Assembly (NCBI GenBank): GCA_034437315.1
Contig: DAOTUC010000271.1
Coordinates: 1-9,680, forward strand
DNA from: DSAR01 sp034437315
GTDB taxonomy: Bacteria; Chloroflexota; Anaerolineae; B4-G1
Length of the DNA stretch: 9,680 bases
Reading direction: 5' to 3'
Part shown: in pieces, positions 1 through 5,469 of the stretch
How positions within the stretch are numbered: position 1 is the first letter of the stretch
Layout of the letters: every line of letters starts with the position of its first letter
The notes under the pieces: generated by a model
Databases searched by the model: none
Told to the model about the DNA's origin: nothing
What the model saw: the letters and a program-made list of their open reading frames with translations, nothing else
Made by a program: the position numbers and the translations under genes

Positions 1-3000
1 CCTTCAGCGGCGCCGCTGTCGACGCTGGGGGAGTCCTCGTGCAGCCGGTAGTTGCCACGCTGATGATCGCGGAAGCGCGGGTCGGCGTTGATGTTCCCCT
101 CGCCGGGCCAGACGGCGGTCCCGGTCTCCGTCACGAGATTGACGTTGGAATAGGTGACGCTGACGGTGGAGAGGGCGTCCAGGTTCAGATCAAGGTCGTT
201 GCCCCAGGCGATGGTGTTGGCCACCGTGGCGCTGCCGCCGCCCTCTCCCTCGTGCCCCTCGTACAGATTGATCCCAAAGCGGCAGTTGGAGATCGTTTGG
301 TTGACGATGCGCGAGACCGCCCCATCCTTGACGGCGATGCCCGCGCCGCTGAATGGATCCTCGTCCTTGCCGATGCAGTTGTAGATCAGGTTGTTGACCA
401 GTGTCGTCGAGGAGGGATGCCCGATCGAGATGCCCTTGTCGCCGCAATCGTGGAGCCGGTTGCGTTCGATGATGGCTGAGGAGTGGTTCAGGTCCAGGCA
501 GTCGTCGGAGACGTCGTGGATGTGATTGTCCAACAGAATCGCCGGCGTCGCGACGTCCATGTGGCTGACCTCGATGCCCTCGAATTCGTATTCGCCGTGC
601 CGGACGTCGTAAATGTGGTTGCCCTGGATGAAGGCATACCCGCCGGTGACGTGCACGGCGTCCCGTTGGATGTCGTAGATCTCGTTGCGCAGGAGGTAGA
701 TGGTGGGATCGTAGCTGTACCAGGGATAGGTCTGGACGGCTGCGCTGAAGTCGGTGTGGCGGATCACGCTGTCGGCGATGGTCACCCGTGCGCCATAGGC
801 GGAGACGCCGTGTGAGCGCGGGTTGGAGATCACCTCGCGGGTGTATTCGATCACGGCGTGCCGGATGCGATTGTCCTCCCAGGTGCGATCCAGGAGGATG
901 CCGCCCCAATACCCGCTCTGCTGGCGAGTGAAGACGATGGGCGCGGAACGGGTTCCTTCCGCCAGCAGCCGCCCGCCCTCGTTGACGCGGATGTAGCGGT
1001 CGTTGCGGAATTGGAGCGTGACGCCCGGCTCGATGGTCAGCGTGACGCCGTCGGGGACGGTGACGCTTTCGACGATCTCATAGGGCCGCCGGCTGGTCAT
1101 CAGCGTGAGGTCTGCCGCCAGCGTCCCGCCGTCGAAATAATCCCGGTAGACGGTGATCGCGTAACTGTGCAGGCCGTCGCTGATGACGAAATCGTTGTCG
1201 CGGGCGGGCAGATTCGCGGTGTAGCGCCAGGTCGTCGGCGTGGGATATGCCACCCCGCTGGGGTCGCCGTTGACGTGGACGTCGCGCAGTGGAGAGCATT
1301 CCCCCTCCAGCGTGACGCTCGTCTGGCTGGTGGCGAAATCGCTCCCCCCGTGGGTTTGGATGGAAAGCGGCGGATTTGGCACTTCACTGTATAACTTGGT
1401 GATGCGCTTTTTAACGTAATTGCGAAGGTGCTCCTTTTGCTCCCGGGTGACGACGTCGGGCAGCGCGTCGATCAGAGGGATCATCGCCTGCTCCGAGAAT
1501 TCGTTCTCCGCGATGCTGATGATGTCCCGGTAGTACCAGCGGGTGTAAACCGGCTCGTTGAGGATGCGTTTGACGACCTCGGTGGCGTACCAGTTCGGTT
1601 CCCAGATGCCGTGGCTGGAGTCGATGAAGGTGGCGTCGTGATCCCACGAGATGAGGACAAAACGCTCATCTATGGGATGGTTGTAGAGGAAATAGTCGTC
1701 GCCGACGCCGATCCACAGCGCGCCCTCGTGATTATCGAGCACTGCCTGGGCGGCGAACCAGCTCAACCACTGGCGCATATCAGCGAATTGTTCCGCCTCC
1801 GCGCGGAAGGTCTCGTCGGCGCTCTCGCTCAGGGCGTGGGTCAGGCTGATGACGTCGGTGTAATCCTCGTCGTTATAATTGTTCTTCTTGACGTAGTTGG
1901 GGCGGTAACTGTCGGGGTCGTCGCCGCGATAGGCCAGATCGGCGCCGTTTTCTCCGCGGTACAGGTTGCCGTGATTTTCACCGTCGGGCAGGCGGGCTTT
2001 CAAGAAATCGTTGTCCACCTGTTCGACGCTCAGGTAATTTCCTTCAAAATGGCCGTTGATGTACAGCTTGACGAACTCGGTGTCTGATGAGAGGTGGCCC
2101 AGGCGTTGGAACAGGTCGTAAGCCATAGCCTGGCGGCCCATCTCATTGTTGATCAGGTTGTAGCGCTCGCGATTCTGGAACTCCTGCGCGTCGCGGAACT
2201 TGATCCGGTAGGGGCGGGGCCAGAAATCCCGCGAGCTCTCCCCCCGGTAGCGCACGCCTACGTTGTAGAAGACCTCCGTCTCGTAGACGAAGGTCGCGTC
2301 TAACATCTCGTTGGAATGGAGATCGCGCGCGGTGATCTCGCCCCGGTTCTCATCCGTCATCAGCAGCCGGTAGAGGGGCAGGGAGGCGCTGGGGGGCGCG
2401 TCCTCGGTCAGGTAGAGGTAGCTGACGGTCACCGGCAGGCCGGTCTCGTCGGAGACGCCGCCCGGGGCGCCGTCCGGCTGGATGCGTTCCAGGCCTTCGC
2501 TGTCGATGGCGGAGATGTAGAACTCGACGTATTGGCCGTCCGGTTGGGGCGGGATGTCGGCGGCATAGAAATTATTTCCCTGGTCGACCATCACGACATT
2601 CGTGTAGTCATTGGCGTGCTGTGGGCGATAGTGGAGCGTCGCAGTGAACTGGGCATAACCGTTGTCGCTGACGTGCGCCGAGATGGTCGTCGTCTGGGTC
2701 GATGTGGGGAAGACGGGCGCGTGGGAGACGTTGGTGATGCAAGGGGCGATGTTGCCGGTCACGTAACGGCTGTTTCGCGCGCCGGGTGTGCCCCGCCCGG
2801 CGCTGGCGCTCCACGAACAAGGGCTGTTGTTGTCGAAATCGGGATTCGTCAATTCCAGGGACGGGCCGTCCCCGTCCGGCTCCTCGGGCCAGGGCTCGTG
2901 GTCGTCGTAGGTCACCTCGTCCACCACCTGGTCCAGCTCGTCCGACAGAGCGATGCGCTCGCCGCCGTTGGAAAGCCGCTTATCGGCGAAGGGGCCCCAC

Positions 3001-3398
3001 ACACCGCTGATCCCGTAGAGCGCCTCGATCTTGAGCGGGTCCTGGCCCACCACCGCGTACCCGCCGGGCGCGATCGTGGCGGTGGCAGGGAAGGTATAAT
3101 CGAAACCGTCGCTGAAATACCACCCCCCCAGGCTGACCGTCACACTCCCGTTGTTATACAGCTCCACGTATTCCTCACCGTGATCGTTGTGGAGCGGGTG
3201 ATATTGGATCTCGTTGATCACGATCGGCGGCGGGTCCAGGGCATACACGACGCCACCCACCAGCAGGAACGCCAGCAAGATCGCCAGCAGGCCGGCCGAC
3301 AGCGTCGACACAGGCAGCAACCTTATCACACCAACCCGCCGTCCCAAGATTCTCCATGCCGATTCCCGCAACCCATTGCTTCGTTGTTCTTTATCCAT
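1..3398 (-). CDS. CotH-B: secreted lamin-tail / CotH kinase / beta-helix protein (3' end outside window)
   Basis: The frame is open without a stop from ATG 3398 to the left edge: 1132 full codons plus two bases. ATG ATG lies at 3401 and 3398; GGAGG ends 2 nt before the first and 5 nt before the second, so 3398 is preferred. A basic N-terminus (K/R at 4-26) precedes one hydrophobic segment (31-53), a signal peptide or signal anchor. Modules: LTD (57-210, VINEIQYHP ... GTPGARN), Ig-like (222-332), CotH kinase (about 338-675), Ig-like linker (676-770), right-handed beta-helix (771 onward). CotH landmarks are VRYRGESS (382-389), YRIKF with K400, KLYINGHFEGNYLSVEQVD (444-462), DDYFLY (567-572) and SWDHDATF (584-591). 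The beta-helix contains GDKGISIG (986-993) and GIAVKDG (1020-1026). The last visible residues (INADPRF...SPSVDSGA) resemble the usual end of such a helix, so little may be missing. Function as a kinase is inferred; Glu558 replaces the expected Asp. Confidence 0.9.
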   Translation of the reverse strand, partial: MDKEQRSNGLRESAWRILGRRVGVIRLLPVSTLSAGLLAILLAFLLVGGVVYALDPPPIVINEIQYHPLHNDHGEEYVELYNNGSVTVSLGGWYFSDGFDYTFPATATIAPGGYAVVGQDPLKIEALYGISGVWGPFADKRLSNGGERIALSDELDQVVDEVTYDDHEPWPEEPDGDGPSLELTNPDFDNNSPCSWSASAGRGTPGARNSRYVTGNIAPCITNVSHAPVFPTSTQTTTISAHVSDNGYAQFTATLHYRPQHANDYTNVVMVDQGNNFYAADIPPQPDGQYVEFYISAIDSEGLERIQPDGAPGGVSDETGLPVTVSYLYLTEDAPPSASLPLYRLLMTDENRGEITARDLHSNEMLDATFVYETEVFYNVGVRYRGESSRDFWPRPYRIKFRDAQEFQNRERYNLINNEMGRQAMAYDLFQRLGHLSSDTEFVKLYINGHFEGNYLSVEQVDNDFLKARLPDGENHGNLYRGENGADLAYRGDDPDSYRPNYVKKNNYNDEDYTDVISLTHALSESADETFRAEAEQFADMRQWLSWFAAQAVLDNHEGALWIGVGDDYFLYNHPIDERFVLISWDHDATFIDSSHGIWEPNWYATEVVKRILNEPVYTRWYYRDIISIAENEFSEQAMIPLIDALPDVVTREQKEHLRNYVKKRITKLYSEVPNPPLSIQTHGGSDFATSQTSVTLEGECSPLRDVHVNGDPSGVAYPTPTTWRYTANLPARDNDFVISDGLHSYAITVYRDYFDGGTLAADLTLMTSRRPYEIVESVTVPDGVTLTIEPGVTLQFRNDRYIRVNEGGRLLAEGTRSAPIVFTRQQSGYWGGILLDRTWEDNRIRHAVIEYTREVISNPRSHGVSAYGARVTIADSVIRHTDFSAAVQTYPWYSYDPTIYLLRNEIYDIQRDAVHVTGGYAFIQGNHIYDVRHGEYEFEGIEVSHMDVATPAILLDNHIHDVSDDCLDLNHSSAIIERNRLHDCGDKGISIGHPSSTTLVNNLIYNCIGKDEDPFSGAGIAVKDGAVSRIVNQTISNCRFGINLYEGHEGEGGGSATVANTIAWGNDLDLNLDALSTVSVTYSNVNLVTETGTAVWPGEGNINADPRFRDHQRGNYRLHEDSPSVDSGAAE

Positions 3399-3403
3399 CA
3401 TGA

Positions 3404-3408
3404 CCTCC
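3404..3408 (-). promoter_or_regulatory. Ribosome binding site of CotH-B
   Basis: GGAGG on the minus strand is a full Shine-Dalgarno core. It lies 2 nt from the ATG at 3401 and 5 nt from the ATG at 3398, which favours the second ATG. It immediately follows the octamer array, so the array forms the leader just upstream of this site. Confidence 0.8.
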
Positions 3409-3411
3409 AAA

Positions 3412-3459
3412 TACCAATCTACCAATTTACCGGTTTACCAACGTACCAACCTACCACCC
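3412..3459. repeat. Octamer tandem array, consensus TACCAAYN, six units
   Basis: Six contiguous 8-bp units on the plus strand, each beginning TACC, start at 3412, 3420, 3428, 3436, 3444 and 3452. Units 1, 2, 4 and 5 are TACCAA plus two variable bases. Unit 3 is TACCGGTT, which contains the palindrome ACCGGT. Unit 6 is TACCACCC and lies inside the end of CotH-A. The array fills nearly all of the gap between CotH-A and CotH-B and ends just before the GGAGG of CotH-B. Its function is unknown. It resembles the short tandem intergenic repeats seen in some Chloroflexota and the heptamer repeats of cyanobacteria (recollection, not searched). Confidence 0.85.
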
Positions 3460-5469
3460 CGGCGTCGGCGGATTGAGCGCTCGCCACGCGTCCGCGCCGT
3501 CAGGCCAGCGACCGTAGGAAATATCCCGCACTTGTGGGCCGAACACGATCCAATCCAGTGGGACCAACACCGAGGGCTGATTAGTCGACGGGATGAAGAG
3601 ACCGATGTCCTCCCCGTCCCGGCTGAGTTTGAAGTCGGCGTGCAGAGGGCCCTGATCCAGATCCCGGTCGCACCAGATCAGCAGATGCCCGCCGGGGGCG
3701 AGCGTCGCGCCATCTGGAATTCGCCACTTGTCCGCTTCCGCCAGGTCGTCGGTCAGGTACATCCCGCCGAGCGAGACGGTGACCGCGCCCGCGTTGTACA
3801 GTTCCAGCCAATCGTCGTATTCTCCCGCTTCGTCCGCGATGACCGTGCTGTTGGCGGCCAAAAACTCGTTGATCAGCACGGCCGGCGGCGCGTCGCCCAC
3901 CACGTAACGCTCGGTGAAGGCCGGCGGCATGCTCGATCCGGCGTTCGTGGTTGCCGGGTGGATCGCCTGCTGTCCGGTACTATCGACGGCCGAGAGGTAG
4001 TAGTCGACCACCGTCCCGGCGCTCGACGGCGGAATCGCGCCCTCCCAGATCGCGCCGCCAGAGATGGCCTGCGTCCGCGTCATCGGCGTGGCCTGGAACC
4101 CGGCGCCGTCTCCCACGTCGACCCACAGCGTGGCGGAGGCGATGGGCGTTCCGGCGGTGATGACTGCGCTGACGGCGACTGCCTGATCGGCGGCGGGCCA
4201 GCGAGGCGCGCGGGTCACGTCCGAGAATCGAGGTGGGCGCAGGCGATTCGGCCCGCCCGGCGTGGGATCGTCCATCCTGTACCAGGCGGCCTCCCCGTCG
4301 CCGAAGCGGCCCCACGAGACGTCCGGCGTCTGCGGGTCGAAGTAAGCAGCGTCGATGGGGACGTAGGCGTTGGCCTGGCTGTCGAACAGGCCGACGTATT
4401 CCCCGGCCCCCGATAGCCGGAAGTTGAGATGTTTTCCTACACTCTCACCGTCGGCCCAGAGGAGGAGATAGCCGCCGGCGGGCGCGACGACGCCGCTGGG
4501 CAGCTCGTAATGGTCGGATGGACTGACCTGGTGATTGGTGTTGTGATTATCGGCCAGACGCATGCCGCCCATGTCGACGTCGACCGGGCCGGCGTTGTAG
4601 ATCTCAATCCAATCGCCCGTTTTCCCGTGCTCGTCCTCTATCGTGCTGCGGTTGAGGGCCATCAACTCGTTGATGTAGAGCGGCGGGCGCTGCCAACCGA
4701 CGACGACGCGATAATCTCCCTGGGGCCAGCCGGGTCGATCCACGGTGGTCTGGCCGGCGGCGTTGCTCGCCTCAATCCAGTATTCCACCCAGACGCCGTC
4801 TGCCTGGGCGGGCAAGCGGGCGCGCCAGGTCGTGTCGCCGGGAGCGGCGCGCGTCATCGGCGTGCTGTCGTGCGCCGGTTCCGCGCCCGGCGTGAAGGTC
4901 CGGTAGTGCAGCACGGCGGTGATGGCGTTGGAGTGTCCGGGGAGCGTCTCGTGGGTGATGCGCGTCGTGACGGTGAAGGGCGCGCCAGCGGCCGGCCACG
5001 CAGGCGTGTGATGGGTGTCGCTGACGACGGGCGGGCGGCCGAGGTTGAGCCAACCGGGCGTGGGCGCGTCGAGCGGGCCCCATGCGTCGCCGCCGTCGGG
5101 CCAGCGCCCGTAAGCGACGCCGGGCGGCTGGGCGGTGTAGGTCAGGACGTCGATGGGCGCATTATCGAAGACGTCTTTGTCGAAGAGGCCGATCCGCCCC
5201 GGCGAGAACGACCCGCCGCCCTCGCTGCTCAGGGGGATGTCGGCCTGCAATCCATCCCCCTCTTGCTCACCCACCCGGATCAACAGCACGCCCCCCGGCG
5301 GGATGCGCGCGCCGTCGGCGGGAATGCGCCACTGGCGGGGTTCGGTGATGACGGTGCGCAGATACATGCCGCCGGCGTCCCAGGATAGGGTGGGGCTGCC
5401 GTTGTGGATCTCGATCCATCCATCCGCGCGCTCCGTCCCGCTGATCATCAGCTCGTTGATGGTCAGGGG
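3451..5469 (-). repeat. Protein-level tandem repeat in CotH-A: three LTD modules with two Ig-like spacers
   Basis: Three diverged copies start at residues 862, 1124 and 1391, a period of about 262-267 residues (roughly 790-800 bp). Each begins with an INE motif (TINELMI, YINELMA, LINEFLA), continues DW(I/L)E(I/L)(Y/H)N, then GGMYL or GGMRL, PPGG/PAGG/APGG, IGLF or VGLF, and (Y/W)GR(W/F), and ends in (A/D/P)PTPG. LTDs are beta-sandwich domains that are common in bacterial extracellular proteins. The spacers begin with W-P-A-A and end in VEYWIEASN or VDYYLSAVD before the next LTD, an Ig-like/FnIII-like pattern. The copies are diverged, so this is an old duplication and not a recent expansion. 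Confidence 0.8.

Noticed and set aside
3175..3357. 60-aa minus-strand ORF starting MENLGTAGW
   Set aside because: It is an alternative frame inside the signal-peptide and LTD region of CotH-B, whose frame is supported by domain matches over more than 1100 codons.
3412..3459. Octamer array as a CRISPR or a terminator
   Set aside because: The units are 8 bp without spacers, so this is not a CRISPR. The only inverted symmetry is the short ACCGGT palindrome with no following T-run, so there is no intrinsic terminator.
2316..3476. 386-aa plus-strand ORF ending in a YQFTGLPTYQPTT-like tail
   Set aside because: It is opposite CotH-B. The repetitive tail is just the octamer array read in frame. The 400-aa ORF at 3214-4416 passes through the same array in another frame and is rejected for the same reason.
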